A stretch of 64,000 nucleotides of DNA from CAYMZZ01 sp964395095 (GTDB taxonomy: Bacteria; Bacteroidota; Bacteroidia; Chitinophagales; Chitinophagaceae). The translations under genes were made by a program, and so were the position numbers. The stretch spans positions 248,001 to 312,000 of the forward strand of contig CAYMZZ010000002.1 in assembly GCA_964395095.1 (NCBI GenBank). The letters run 5' to 3'. Position 1 is the stretch's first letter, and each line of letters begins with the position of its first letter. Below the pieces are notes generated by a model. It saw nothing but the letters and a program-made list of their open reading frames with translations, was not told the DNA's origin and did not search any database. Shown piece by piece: positions 1 to 9,566 of the stretch.

Positions 1-3000
1 AATTCTTTCCTGCGCAAGTGGGATGGCCGCTAGCTCTTCCGCTTCACCCGTTTCGGCCTGCACCAGCACGATCTTTTTCATATCCTTATCTTTTCGCACG
101 GCCAGTACAGCATAATTTTTCTGCAAAAGACAAAGCCCTGCCCAATCGCCCGTTTTCAAACCCGCTGTTTCCAACGCTATGCTGCCGCTGCATTGCGGGC
201 CAAAGGTTCTTTGTGTGAGCATATTCCGGCTTTGCAGAATAGAACTATCCACCCTGCCGGTGCGCAAGCGGAGAAAGCCTTTGTGTTCCGAAAGGGACCA
301 GTACCGATTGTCAGGATTATGATTCCACTGCCAAAAAAGTGGGAGCGGCTTTTCCCTGCGCTTCCGGTCAAAGGCATCGGAACCCACGAAGGTCGGTATC
401 CCCACTCTTGCAGGTGGGAGATTCAACAGGTCGGGTACTTTACCTTCCACACCCAATACCGGCCAATCCTTTTCCCAGGTTACGGGTACCAGGTAAGGTA
501 TTCGGCCCACGGCGCCATAGTCGCGAAAAAGATAAGCCCAGTAGCGGCCCGCCGTATCACTCACTAATCCGCCCTGCGCCACGCCCTTGTCTTGCAAAGC
601 AACACGCCCTTCCCAGGGCCCCTCCAGTGAGCGAGCCCGATGAATAACAACGGTGCGCATACCGCCGCGGGGCCAGGTGATATGAAAAAGATAGTACCAG
701 TCATTGATCCGAAATAGCTGCGAACCTTCGGCCTGCAATCCGATATTATTTCCCGTGGGTGCGCTGGCATTTTTTATCAGCACCCTTTCCGTGCCGGCTT
801 TGATACCCGAAAGGTCTTCTTTCATTTCCATGATCCTGATTTCGCCCGCACCATACACCATCCAGGTCTTTCCATCTTCATCAAAGAAAAGGCTATGGTC
901 GTGATAGGCGGGAGGAAAACTGATCCGCTTCCAGGGGCCTTTCTCTATATTCTTTGTCGAAAAAATATAGGTCTTTCCCGTGGTGGAGGAGAAAGTACTT
1001 ACATAAAAAGTTTTGTTGTGATAGCGCAGGCTGCTGGCCCAGGATCCCCGGCCATAAGCATTACGACCATTTTCCAGGTTCAGCTCATCCGTATTGGCGA
1101 GCGTGTCATAAGCATAGCCGATCAGTTCCCAGTTGACGAGATCAGTAGATTTCAGCAAGGGAACCCCCGGGCTCATGTGCATACTGGTGGTACTCATATA
1201 ATAGGTGGAGCCTACCCGTATCATGGAGGCATCGGGGAAATCCGCGAAAATAATGGGATTGCTTGCGGGCATGCTATCGGCAGCAAGCAGCACAATGCTG
1301 TCCCCGGGCTGGGTAGGTATATCGTAGAGCCAGGTAGGGTAGGGTTCGTCGGGAGCAGCATTTGTGCTGCTGTGGAGTAGCGGTGTTTTTAGGCTATCTA
1401 CATAAAAGAAGGGATTGGGGTTTTCGCCTGTTGCTGTTCGCAACATTATGGCATTTGCAGATTGCAGTGGTTGCGGCGCACGAATGCGCAGGTGGCCACC
1501 CAGGCGCGATCGAATGACTATTCGGGTAATCCGGCCATCTTTCCAGCTCAGTTCTTCCAGCTCAAATCCGCCACGGGCCAGCAATCCGGATACCGTTCCG
1601 CTTTTTTTCCATTCATCGGGCAGGGCGGGCAACAGGTGAAGGGCGCCATCATGGCTTTGCAGCAGCATTTCGGCGATGCCTGCGCTGCAACCAAAATTGC
1701 CATCGATCTGAAAGGGTGGATGCGCATCAAAGAGATTGTTGTAAGTGCCACCCCCACCGGCATTGGTACCTGCCGGACTCAATTGATCCTTTATCAGTTT
1801 CAGCGCATGATTGCCATCGAGCAGGCGGGCCCAGCAGTTTACCTTCCAGCCCATGCTCCAGCCGGTGGAAATATCGCTGCGGTGAATAAGGGTTTGCCTG
1901 GCCGCTTTGCTAAGTGCCGGCTGGCGAAAGGGCGATATCTGGCTCGAAGGGAAAAGACCATAGAGATGCGAAATATGCCGGTGCTCATCGTTGGGATCGT
2001 CCAGATCACGTAACCATTCCTGCAATTGTCCATGGCGCCCCACCTGCATTGGCGGGAGCTGATTGCGGGTTTGAATCAGGGTATCGATGAGGTCCTTATC
2101 CAATTGCAGAAGGGTAGCGGCGCGGATGCTGCTGTTGAAAAGGTCGAAGAGGATCTGATTGGTCATGGTAGTGCCGGTCTCAATAGAAGCCGCCTTGTGT
2201 GCGGCGGGTGAGTTCTCCGGCGACATGTCGGGGGCGACAACCAGCCAGTTGGTTTCCGGATCTCTTACCAGGTAATCGATATAGAATAACGAAGCGGAGC
2301 GAAGGATGGGATAGATTTCACTCAGGAATTTTTGATCGCCGCTATATAGATAATGTTCCCAGAGATGCTGGGTCAGCCAGGCGCCACCCTGGGTCCAGGC
2401 GCCCCAATAAGCACCATCCACCGCACCGGTCATGCGCCAGATATCTGTATTGTGGTGTGCCACCCAACCACGCGCTCCGTACATATTGCGCGCTGTGCTT
2501 TGACCGGTGATGGCCAGTTCTTTTACCAATCTGAGCAGGGGTTCATGCAATTCGGAAAGGTTGGTACGCTCGGCCGGCCAGTAATTCATCTGGGCATTGA
2601 TGTTGATGGTGTATTTGCTATCCCAGGGAGGATATAACTTATTGTTCCATATTCCCTGCAGGTTGGCCGCTTGCCCACCCGGTTGCGAAGCGGAAATAAG
2701 CAGGTAGCGACCAAATTGAAAATACAGCGCGGCAAAGTCGGGGTCATGCGCAGTGGCGAATTGCTTCAGTCTTTCATCGGTGGGCAAATGATCCTGCGCG
2801 CTCCTGCCCAGGTTCAGTTGCACGCGGTTAAAGTAATGTTGGTAGGCACGAACATGTCGTTCCTTTAGTTGGGTATAGGAATAGTTACCGGCCTGCTGCA
2901 ATGTTTGCGCAACCCGGGTATCGGGATTGGCGGAGAGATCATGATAGTTCACAAAATTGCTGGCGATGGCTATATACAAGGTAAGGGTGTCGGCATTAGT

Positions 3001-3792
3001 GACGATGAGGGTACTATCGGTGAAGGATTGCTTTCCTTTTGCGCAATCCAGTTGTACCAGGCCGGTATAGCGAATGGCACCGGGGATGGATTCATGATCC
3101 ATACCCTTTCCCTGAAAAAGCAATTGGCCGGGTGATGTTTGCAGCTTTTCTAAAGGACCCGGGTTGCGGTAGCCCAGCCGCAGTTGAATGCTGCCCGCTT
3201 TGCTGGCATAGATGCGCATCACGATCATGCCATCGGCGAGGGAAGCGAAACATTCGCGGGTATATTGAATACCGTTATGGCTATAGCGGGTAAGCGTCAC
3301 CGCTTTTTCGAGGTCCAGTTCCCGATGGTAGTTGGTATATTTTCCCGGCTGCTGAAAATCGAGTTGCAATTCACCTGCGGGTTGATAGAATTGTCCCTGC
3401 GAACCCTGGCTGATAATGACGCGATTGGCCAGGGCCTGTGCCGCTTCGTATTGTGCCGATTGCAGCAATAGCCGGATCTGCTTCAGGGAATCGGCCGCAA
3501 GGGGATTATCATTCCGGTAAGGACTCCCGCTCCAGATCGTTTCTTCGTTGAGCTGGAGGGTTTCCCGCTCTACATTGCCATATACCATGGCGCCGAGGCG
3601 GCCATTTCCAACAGGGAGCGCGTTTTCCCAAATGGAACCGGCGGGTTGGCGATACCAGAGCCGAAGCCCTCTGGTTTCCTGTGCCTTGAGGGAGCTGCCC
3701 AACATACTATTGAATAACAATCCGATAGAAATGCACCTTAGTGCAACATTAATCTGCAATCGGTTGCACCCTTTATTGCCTGGCTGAGTCAT
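1..3792 (-). CDS. GH95-GH43 fusion glycosidase (C-terminus cut by window edge)
   Basis: One uninterrupted minus-strand frame encodes at least 1264 residues and runs off the left edge. Residues about 1-35 look like a signal peptide (hydrophobic run ending in KAQ). The GH95 N-terminal signature follows (LWYRQPAGSIWENALPVGNG, then RLGAMVYGN), and the GH95 catalytic-barrel motif GAYWGAWTQGGAWLTQHLWE lies near residue 470. From about residue 845 a GH43 propeller starts with FADFPDASM (base Asp) and SPGVPLLKSTDLVNWELIGY; a GH43 acid-type Glu lies in LQAEGSQLF. From about residue 1130 it continues into the Con A-like C-terminal domain of GH43 beta-xylosidases. GH95 enzymes are alpha-L-fucosidases or alpha-L-galactosidases; GH43 enzymes are xylosidases or arabinofuranosidases. 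In this xylan context I infer removal of L-Gal/L-Fuc and Ara/Xyl decorations. The gene is divergent from susC. ATG 3792 or 3822 keeps the signal peptide; ATG 3705 would lose it. Confidence 0.88.
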   Translation of the reverse strand, partial: MTQPGNKGCNRLQINVALRCISIGLLFNSMLGSSLKAQETRGLRLWYRQPAGSIWENALPVGNGRLGAMVYGNVERETLQLNEETIWSGSPYRNDNPLAADSLKQIRLLLQSAQYEAAQALANRVIISQGSQGQFYQPAGELQLDFQQPGKYTNYHRELDLEKAVTLTRYSHNGIQYTRECFASLADGMIVMRIYASKAGSIQLRLGYRNPGPLEKLQTSPGQLLFQGKGMDHESIPGAIRYTGLVQLDCAKGKQSFTDSTLIVTNADTLTLYIAIASNFVNYHDLSANPDTRVAQTLQQAGNYSYTQLKERHVRAYQHYFNRVQLNLGRSAQDHLPTDERLKQFATAHDPDFAALYFQFGRYLLISASQPGGQAANLQGIWNNKLYPPWDSKYTININAQMNYWPAERTNLSELHEPLLRLVKELAITGQSTARNMYGARGWVAHHNTDIWRMTGAVDGAYWGAWTQGGAWLTQHLWEHYLYSGDQKFLSEIYPILRSASLFYIDYLVRDPETNWLVVAPDMSPENSPAAHKAASIETGTTMTNQILFDLFNSSIRAATLLQLDKDLIDTLIQTRNQLPPMQVGRHGQLQEWLRDLDDPNDEHRHISHLYGLFPSSQISPFRQPALSKAARQTLIHRSDISTGWSMGWKVNCWARLLDGNHALKLIKDQLSPAGTNAGGGGTYNNLFDAHPPFQIDGNFGCSAGIAEMLLQSHDGALHLLPALPDEWKKSGTVSGLLARGGFELEELSWKDGRITRIVIRSRLGGHLRIRAPQPLQSANAIMLRTATGENPNPFFYVDSLKTPLLHSSTNAAPDEPYPTWLYDIPTQPGDSIVLLAADSMPASNPIIFADFPDASMIRVGSTYYMSTTSMHMSPGVPLLKSTDLVNWELIGYAYDTLANTDELNLENGRNAYGRGSWASSLRYHNKTFYVSTFSSTTGKTYIFSTKNIEKGPWKRISFPPAYHDHSLFFDEDGKTWMVYGAGEIRIMEMKEDLSGIKAGTERVLIKNASAPTGNNIGLQAEGSQLFRINDWYYLFHITWPRGGMRTVVIHRARSLEGPWEGRVALQDKGVAQGGLVSDTAGRYWAYLFRDYGAVGRIPYLVPVTWEKDWPVLGVEGKVPDLLNLPPARVGIPTFVGSDAFDRKRREKPLPLFWQWNHNPDNRYWSLSEHKGFLRLRTGRVDSSILQSRNMLTQRTFGPQCSGSIALETAGLKTGDWAGLCLLQKNYAVLAVRKDKDMKKIVLVQAETGEAEELAAIPLAQERI
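3755..3768. promoter_or_regulatory. LacI-type operator-like palindrome, copy 1
   Basis: TGCAATCGGTTGCA, symmetric as TGCAA-NCGN-TTGCA, the shape of LacI/PurR-family operators. It lies inside the predicted signal-peptide codons of the GH95-GH43 gene, 428 bp (centre to centre) from copy 2 upstream of susC. It is identical to copies at 4183 and 54197. Confidence 0.7.
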
Positions 3793-4139
3793 TTTCAGAC
3801 CCGTTTTCTTTTCTGGTTCCATCAGCAATTTTATATCGGTTAAGTCCCTGCCAGGGCCCGTCATTTGGATCCTGATCAGCTATTTGCCTGGTTTATATGC
3901 TCCTGGAGCAAAGTTCAGGGGTCGTATAAAGTTAGGTATTATTAAATGTTGGAATGACAATTTTGTTGGTATAGCCTATTTTCTTCAGCCACCACCCGGA
4001 GCTTTGGCGGGTATATTTACCGGGGCCTGCCGGCAAGCGTATTTGCGCCCTGTTTTGCCTGCGTAAAGTTCAACCCTGATCCGCCAGCCCAAACCAAAGC
4101 CCCGCGTCAGCCTCCAGCCCACCGTGCGAGCTACCCACA

Positions 4140-4171
4140 AATCGCCGCAAGCGGCGATTCTCTATTTTTTG
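4140..4171 (+). terminator. Hairpin with T-run upstream of susC operator
   Basis: AATCGCCGC and GCGGCGATT form a near-perfect stem around a tiny loop, followed by CTCTATTTTTTG. No plus-strand gene lies upstream, so it may insulate the susC promoter from read-through, or be a relic. Confidence 0.4.
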
Positions 4172-4182
4172 AAAAAAAATAA

Positions 4183-4221
4183 TGCAATCGGTTGCAGGAA
4201 TATAAAAAAAGTATATATTCG
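4183..4221 (+). promoter_or_regulatory. susC promoter with LacI-type operator, copy 2
   Basis: Operator TGCAATCGGTTGCA occupies 4183-4196. Its right half supplies the TTG of a Bacteroidota -33 box (4192-4194). After exactly 19 bases comes TATATTCG (4214-4221), close to the -7 consensus TAnnTTTG. A bound repressor would cover the -33 element. The same arrangement recurs upstream of xylB. Confidence 0.65.
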
Positions 4222-4510
4222 TTTTGCGATTGAAGAAATTCATCGCCCAACGATTGCTATAGTTATAAGAACTGCCACTGCTATATGAAAAGAAAAAGCA
4301 TATACGGCAATGTGGCTGCACCGTCTTGCTTGCTCCTGTTGAGCAAGACTCATCTTCCTGCTTCTTCCTTTCCCGGCAGTATGTCCCTGTTTTTTTCTGG
4401 CTGATTTGTAAAGACCGATATGGTTAAGATGTTGTACGCAACAATTGTCGCAACATGCTTTATTCATTACTTCCTTTATAAACTGAGTTATCAACCAATT
4501 AATTGCCAAA

Positions 4511-7500
4511 ATGAGAATTATGAAAAAAACTGCCAACCTGCTTAAACCGCAACTGCTGGTCTTTTGGGCGGTGCTGCTTTGCCAGCTCCTGCTTGCCGCC
4601 GGACCGGCACATGCCCAGGACGGAACGGTCAGGGGTAGAGTGACCAACGCGTCGGGCCAGCCCCTGGTGGGGGCCACCGTTCAGGTAAAGGGTACTACAA
4701 CCGGTACCAGCACCGACGACAATGGAAACTTTTCCATTGCCGCCGCCGGCAATGCCACCCTGGTGGTATCCGCGGTGAACTACACGTCGCAGGAACTGCG
4801 TATCAATAACCGCAGTAATATCAGTGTTCAATTGGAATCATCAGATATCAGCCTCGACGAAGTAGTGGTGATCGGTTATGGTACGCAACGTAAGAAAGAC
4901 GTTACGGGGTCCACGATATCCGTGAAGGGTGAAACCCTCAACGAGATCAAGGCGCCCAATATTTTTAACCAGTTGCAGGGACGTGCACCCGGCGTGGACA
5001 TCGTGAGCAACAGCTCACAGATTGGCGCGGGAGGTGAAATCAGGATCCGCGGTAACCGCTCCATTTCCGGCAACAACAGTCCCCTGATTGTGGTGGACGG
5101 AATGGTGTATGGAGGTAGTATCAATGATATCAGTCCCGAAAATATTGCTACGGTCGACATCCTGAAAGACGCTTCGGCCACGGCCATTTACGGTTCCCGC
5201 GGTTCCAACGGCGTTATCATCATCACCACCAAGCGGGGTGTGACAGGCAAAGCCATTACTTCATACGACGGTTATGCCGGTATGGTAACAGCCCTCGATA
5301 AATGGCGGGTATTCAATGGTCAGGAGTATGCGCAGTTTAAGGAAGATGCGCGCCGGGGACAGCCTGGTTACCAAACCAACCCCAATATCACCAGTCCTTA
5401 TGCGTTGACGCCCGATGAAATAGCCAACCTGGCCGAGGGGGTGAGTACCGACTGGCAGGATCTGCTGCTGACTACCGGTATCCGTACCGGTCACGACCTG
5501 GGCGTAAGGGGTGGTACAGACCGCACCCAGTATTATTTTGGGGTAGGTTATTTCCGCGAAACCGGTATTGTGCCCGATCAGAAATTTGACCGCTTCTCCT
5601 TTAATATAAATATTGATCACAAATTGTCGGAGCGTATAAAGGTGGGATTCACCAGCTTCAATGCGTTGTCGTACCAAAACCGACTCGGCACCAACGCCTA
5701 TTCCACCGGGTTGCGACTAAGCCCCCTGTTTAAGGCTTATAATGATGACGGTACGCTGAACTTTAATCCCTCCGTGCAGCAGGGTGTTGATAACAACATC
5801 ATCAACCCGCTCACATCCATTGGCAACAACGACCGGATCAAAGCACAGGTACGTCGCTACCAGTTCCAGCACAATTTCTACGGTGAACTGGGCATCACCA
5901 ATGACCTGAAATTCCGCAGCACTTTCGGTTTTGGCTGGTCGCAAACGCTTAACAGCAACTATACCGGTCCCAATACGGTGTTCAATCCCAATACCAACAC
6001 CTCATTCAGTAACGTAAGCCAATCGAATGCGGAAGGATGGCAATACACCATCAACAACTCGCTGGAGTATAATAAAACCTTTGGAGGTCGCCATCGTGTG
6101 CAGGTGCTGGCCCTGCAGGAGATACAGAAAAACCAGTTTCGTTCGCAAGGTTTTGCTGGCCAGGGTGTGCCCGCGGATTATATACAGGACTATAATTTCC
6201 AGTTGCTGAATACACTGAACCCGCAGGCGGGCAATTATAATGAGCAGGGAATTATCGGCTATATGGCCCGCGCCCTTTATTCGCTCGATGATAAATACCT
6301 GTTGACCGCCACGGTGCGTACGGATGGTGCTTCGGTGCTGGCCAAGGGCAATCAGTGGGTAACTTATCCCGCGGTTTCTGTGGGTTGGAATATTCATCGC
6401 GAGCGATTCATGGAGAATGTGGATTTTATTAATAGCCTGAAACTGCGTGGTGGCTGGGGTATCAGCTCCAACGCGGGTGTTAATCCTTACACCACTTTGG
6501 GTAGTTTGACTGCCGGCTTCTATAATTTTGGCCAGGGTACCACGCCGCTGGTAAACTATGTGAATGGATTTACCATCAATACCATTCCCAACCCCAATCT
6601 TACCTGGGAAAAAACCAGTGGTTTAAACCTGGGTATTGATTTCAGTTTGTTTAACAACCGCCTCTCTGGTAGTATCGACTATTACAGCACGCGTACCAAT
6701 GATATCCTGCTGAGCAAGAGCCTGCCTCGCAGCCAGGGTGCGAACTCCATTCTCACCAATATTGGCAAGACCAAGTCGAACGGTATGGAGTTTAGCCTGA
6801 GCAGTGTGAATGTGCGCAGTGCCACGGCGGATGGATTTACCTGGAGTACCGATTTCAATGCCTTCTTCAATCGGGAAGAGATTGTGGCCCTGCAGCGGGG
6901 ATTGCAACAGGATATCGACAATGGTTGGTTTGTAGGACATCCCATCACCGTTATATATGATGTGCGCAAAACCGGTATCTGGCAATTGAATGAAGCGGCA
7001 GAAGCTGCCACATTTGGTGCCGAACCCGGTGATATCAAACTGGAAGACGTGGATAAGAACGGTTCTATTGGTGCGGCCGACCGCCAGATCATCGGCAATT
7101 TCCAACCCGACCTGGTGGCGGGTTTAACCAACCGCTTCGCTTATAAGAATTTTGATCTGAACATTGTGATGTTCGGTCGTTTCGGACAATCTGTTGTTGC
7201 CACTTATCTCTCAGCCGATGGCGGCGCCAACGGTTATCCCTTCTTCATGAACAGCCGGGTAAACCAGCATAAAATTGATTACTGGACGCCGGATAATCCT
7301 ACCAACGCTTTCCCTCAACCCGATGCGAGCCGTGACGGTCAGTTATACACTTCTACCCTTACGTATCGCGATGGATCCTTTATCAAGGTCCGCACCATCG
7401 ATCTGGGTTATAATGTGCCGGCAGGTTTCCTGAGCAAGGCGAAAATTCAATCGCTGCGCCTGTACATCTCCGCACAAAATCCTTTTATTCTTTGGTCGCC

Positions 7501-7666
7501 ACTGGTTAGGGATGGTCTGGGTATTGATCCCGAGGGTAATGGTGTGGGCAACGCGGTGAACTCTTCCACCGGTGGGTTGTCGGTTCAAAACAACCGCGCC
7601 ATCACGGTCAATATGGGTGTACCGCCCACGCGTCAGTTCATCTTCGGTGTAAACCTGAAATTCTAA
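4511..7666 (+). CDS. susC: SusC-family TonB-linked outer-membrane transporter
   Basis: This is the outer-membrane barrel that imports oligosaccharides with its SusD lid. The 1051 residues are a typical SusC length. In order: a signal peptide ending HAQ (about 1-36), a carboxypeptidase-D regulatory-like domain (RGRVTNASGQPLVGATVQVKG), a TonB box region (DEVVVIGYGTQRKKDVTG), the plug with IRGNRSISGNNSPLIVVDGM and the SusC hallmark ATAIYGSRGSNGVIIITTK, then a long barrel ending in a C-terminal Phe. The start could be ATG 4511 or ATG 4520; the latter gives MKKTANLLKPQ and is equally good. The neighbours (GH30, GH95-GH43) and the shared operator with the xylan operon point to xylo-oligosaccharide import. 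This substrate is inferred. Confidence 0.95.
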   Translation: MRIMKKTANLLKPQLLVFWAVLLCQLLLAAGPAHAQDGTVRGRVTNASGQPLVGATVQVKGTTTGTSTDDNGNFSIAAAGNATLVVSAVNYTSQELRINNRSNISVQLESSDISLDEVVVIGYGTQRKKDVTGSTISVKGETLNEIKAPNIFNQLQGRAPGVDIVSNSSQIGAGGEIRIRGNRSISGNNSPLIVVDGMVYGGSINDISPENIATVDILKDASATAIYGSRGSNGVIIITTKRGVTGKAITSYDGYAGMVTALDKWRVFNGQEYAQFKEDARRGQPGYQTNPNITSPYALTPDEIANLAEGVSTDWQDLLLTTGIRTGHDLGVRGGTDRTQYYFGVGYFRETGIVPDQKFDRFSFNINIDHKLSERIKVGFTSFNALSYQNRLGTNAYSTGLRLSPLFKAYNDDGTLNFNPSVQQGVDNNIINPLTSIGNNDRIKAQVRRYQFQHNFYGELGITNDLKFRSTFGFGWSQTLNSNYTGPNTVFNPNTNTSFSNVSQSNAEGWQYTINNSLEYNKTFGGRHRVQVLALQEIQKNQFRSQGFAGQGVPADYIQDYNFQLLNTLNPQAGNYNEQGIIGYMARALYSLDDKYLLTATVRTDGASVLAKGNQWVTYPAVSVGWNIHRERFMENVDFINSLKLRGGWGISSNAGVNPYTTLGSLTAGFYNFGQGTTPLVNYVNGFTINTIPNPNLTWEKTSGLNLGIDFSLFNNRLSGSIDYYSTRTNDILLSKSLPRSQGANSILTNIGKTKSNGMEFSLSSVNVRSATADGFTWSTDFNAFFNREEIVALQRGLQQDIDNGWFVGHPITVIYDVRKTGIWQLNEAAEAATFGAEPGDIKLEDVDKNGSIGAADRQIIGNFQPDLVAGLTNRFAYKNFDLNIVMFGRFGQSVVATYLSADGGANGYPFFMNSRVNQHKIDYWTPDNPTNAFPQPDASRDGQLYTSTLTYRDGSFIKVRTIDLGYNVPAGFLSKAKIQSLRLYISAQNPFILWSPLVRDGLGIDPEGNGVGNAVNSSTGGLSVQNNRAITVNMGVPPTRQFIFGVNLKF

Positions 7667-7683
7667 TTTAAAAAAATTCGTTC

Positions 7684-9468
7684 ATGAAAAATAAATTTGT
7701 AAAAACCGCTTTGCTCTTGGCCCTGGTCGGCGTTTCGGTTTCCGGGTGCAATAAAATACTGGAAGAGCAACCCAGGGCGGGAATTGACCCCTCTTATTTC
7801 AGAACGCCGGAAGGTATCCAGGGTGGTATTGCCGGTATCTATTCGTCGTTGCGTGGGCATTGGGGTACACAGATATTCACCCAATTGTTCAACGTAGGCT
7901 CGGATGAGTTTCTGCGCGGGGCTGCGGCTGATGTTCAACATTGGTTCAATTACAATAATCCGCAAATACGCACCACTACCAACGACTATGCGGGTTTCTG
8001 GAATAGCATGTACATCAACATCAATACTGCCAATGGCGTATTGGAGTTTGGTGCCGATGCGAATATGCCGGCGGCCACCAAAACCCAGGTGCTGGCGCAG
8101 GCCAAATTCCTAAGGGCCTTTTGCTATTTTCACCTGGTAACCACTTTTGGTGATGTGCCGCTGCATATCGAATTCAACACCGATGAAACGGCGGCTGATT
8201 CGCGTGCGCCTATTGCCGATGTGTATGCACAGATCATCACGGACCTTACCGAAGCCGCGGCCGATTTGCCCAACACGCCGGCCGCTTCAACCGGTAAGCC
8301 CGCCACTCGTCCAACTGCGCTCTACCTGCTGGCCAAAACCTATCTCTGGAGAGGCTGGTCATCCGCCGCGCAGGGTGGCGATTTTCAGCAGGCTTATACC
8401 ATCGCCAAATCCATCATCGACAACAAAGCCCAGTATGGTCTCGACCTGTTGCCGCATTTTCCGGATGTGTTTGTGGAAGGCAATGAATACGGCCCCGAAG
8501 TGCTGATGGTGATTGATCATACCAAAGACCAGAAATATGGACAGAACTCCGCGCCTGGCTCCTTTGCGTCAGGACCACTGGAGAATAAATCGAATTTCTT
8601 CTTCCGGCCCAACTATCCTACGGTCAACGCCAACTATCCCGCCGGGGGTGGCGCCAACCTTTGCGTACGGGATATCAACAACGGACGTCCATTCCAACGT
8701 ATTCGGCCCAATACCCGATACGTACTGGATGTGGCTTTTGCCAACAGGGCTACGGATTCCCGCTACGATGGAACTTTTCAAACCGTATGGTTGTCGAATA
8801 CAACACCCATGTCGGTACCCGGTACGCCTGGCGCTACCACACCGCGTGGACAGTTGATCAATGGTGTGGATACGGCGATCTGGATGGCCGACCGGCTGGT
8901 GACCGCGCAGGAGCGCGCCAATTTCAAGGGGGTGATCTTTGAACCCGAACACCTGGCTGGCGCAACGGTTCCTTATACAGCCAGCCTGTATCCCAACGTA
9001 AGAAAATACGATGACTCCACCCGTGGCGATATGAATGACTATTCCGACAGGCCCTTTATTCTTTATCGCTTTTCCGATGTGTACCTGATTGCGGCGGAAG
9101 CGGCTATCAAGGGCGGGGCTACCCTGCAGGATGCGGCTGATATGATCAATGTATTGAGAACGCGTGCGGCCCGCAAGCAAGGGCAGACGCCTGGCGAGTA
9201 TGCGGCGGCCGTGGCGGCACAACAGGTTAGCGCCGGCGACATGACCATCGACTTTTTGCTCGATGAACGTAGCCGTGAACTGTATGCGGAATATACCCGT
9301 TGGTGGGACCTGGCCCGGACACAGAAACTGGTAGAAAGAGTACAGGCTTATAACCCGCAGGGCGCTGCGGGGGTACAACCCTTTAATATGCTGCGACCGA
9401 TTCCGCAGCAACAGATTGACCTGGTAACGGAAGGACCTCCCTTTCCGCAGAACCCCGGTTATGAATAA
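7684..9468 (+). CDS. susD: SusD/RagB-family glycan-binding lipoprotein
   Basis: This is the surface glycan-binding lid for the upstream SusC. The 594 residues start with a lipoprotein signal (lipobox VSGC, Cys22) followed by the SusD start NKILEEQPRAGIDPSYF. The body has the TPR-like helical RagB/SusD pattern (AKFLRAFCYFHLVTTFGDVPL, RPTALYLLAKTYLWRGWS). The C-terminal region has the conserved FLLDERSRELYAEYTRWWDL and FNMLRPIPQQQIDL. It begins 17 bases after susC, so the two are clearly co-transcribed. The ligand is not readable from sequence; xylan is inferred from context. Confidence 0.95.
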   Translation: MKNKFVKTALLLALVGVSVSGCNKILEEQPRAGIDPSYFRTPEGIQGGIAGIYSSLRGHWGTQIFTQLFNVGSDEFLRGAAADVQHWFNYNNPQIRTTTNDYAGFWNSMYININTANGVLEFGADANMPAATKTQVLAQAKFLRAFCYFHLVTTFGDVPLHIEFNTDETAADSRAPIADVYAQIITDLTEAAADLPNTPAASTGKPATRPTALYLLAKTYLWRGWSSAAQGGDFQQAYTIAKSIIDNKAQYGLDLLPHFPDVFVEGNEYGPEVLMVIDHTKDQKYGQNSAPGSFASGPLENKSNFFFRPNYPTVNANYPAGGGANLCVRDINNGRPFQRIRPNTRYVLDVAFANRATDSRYDGTFQTVWLSNTTPMSVPGTPGATTPRGQLINGVDTAIWMADRLVTAQERANFKGVIFEPEHLAGATVPYTASLYPNVRKYDDSTRGDMNDYSDRPFILYRFSDVYLIAAEAAIKGGATLQDAADMINVLRTRAARKQGQTPGEYAAAVAAQQVSAGDMTIDFLLDERSRELYAEYTRWWDLARTQKLVERVQAYNPQGAAGVQPFNMLRPIPQQQIDLVTEGPPFPQNPGYE

Positions 9469-9504
9469 TGTTGTGTAGAGCAAGCAGTTGATATATTCCC
9501 AATT

Positions 9505-9542
9505 CCAAACCGGGGGTCAGGACAACTGGCCCTCGGTTTTGG
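9505..9542 (+). terminator. Imperfect hairpin between susD and the haloperoxidase-like gene
   Basis: CCAAACCGGGGGTCAG pairs imperfectly with CTGGCCCTCGGTTTTGG. No T-run follows, so a partial terminator or RNA-stability element separating highly expressed susCD from the downstream genes is more likely than a strong stop. Confidence 0.4.
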
Positions 9543-9566
9543 CTAAATGGACGAATGGTATCCCGC

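Larger units (their letters stand above)
3823..4510. other. Divergent intergenic region between GH95-GH43 and susC
   Basis: There is no convincing gene in these 688 bases. They hold a GC-rich hairpin (4140-4159), operator copy 2 and the susC promoter (4183-4221). The remainder is a leader of about 280 nt before susC, with an 8-bp stem-loop (GTCTTGCT 4323-4330 with AGCAAGAC 4342-4349) and a smaller ATGTTG/CAACAT stem around 4430-4455. Nothing recognisable was seen between about 3850 and 4130. Confidence 0.6.

Noticed and set aside
895..2013. Plus-strand open frames of 161 and 183 codons
   Set aside because: They lie antisense to the GH95-GH43 fusion, whose frame carries recognisable family motifs; the plus frames show no domain.
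3884..4066. 60-codon plus-strand frame upstream of susC
   Set aside because: No recognisable domain, and unsupported start; it lies in the divergent control region.
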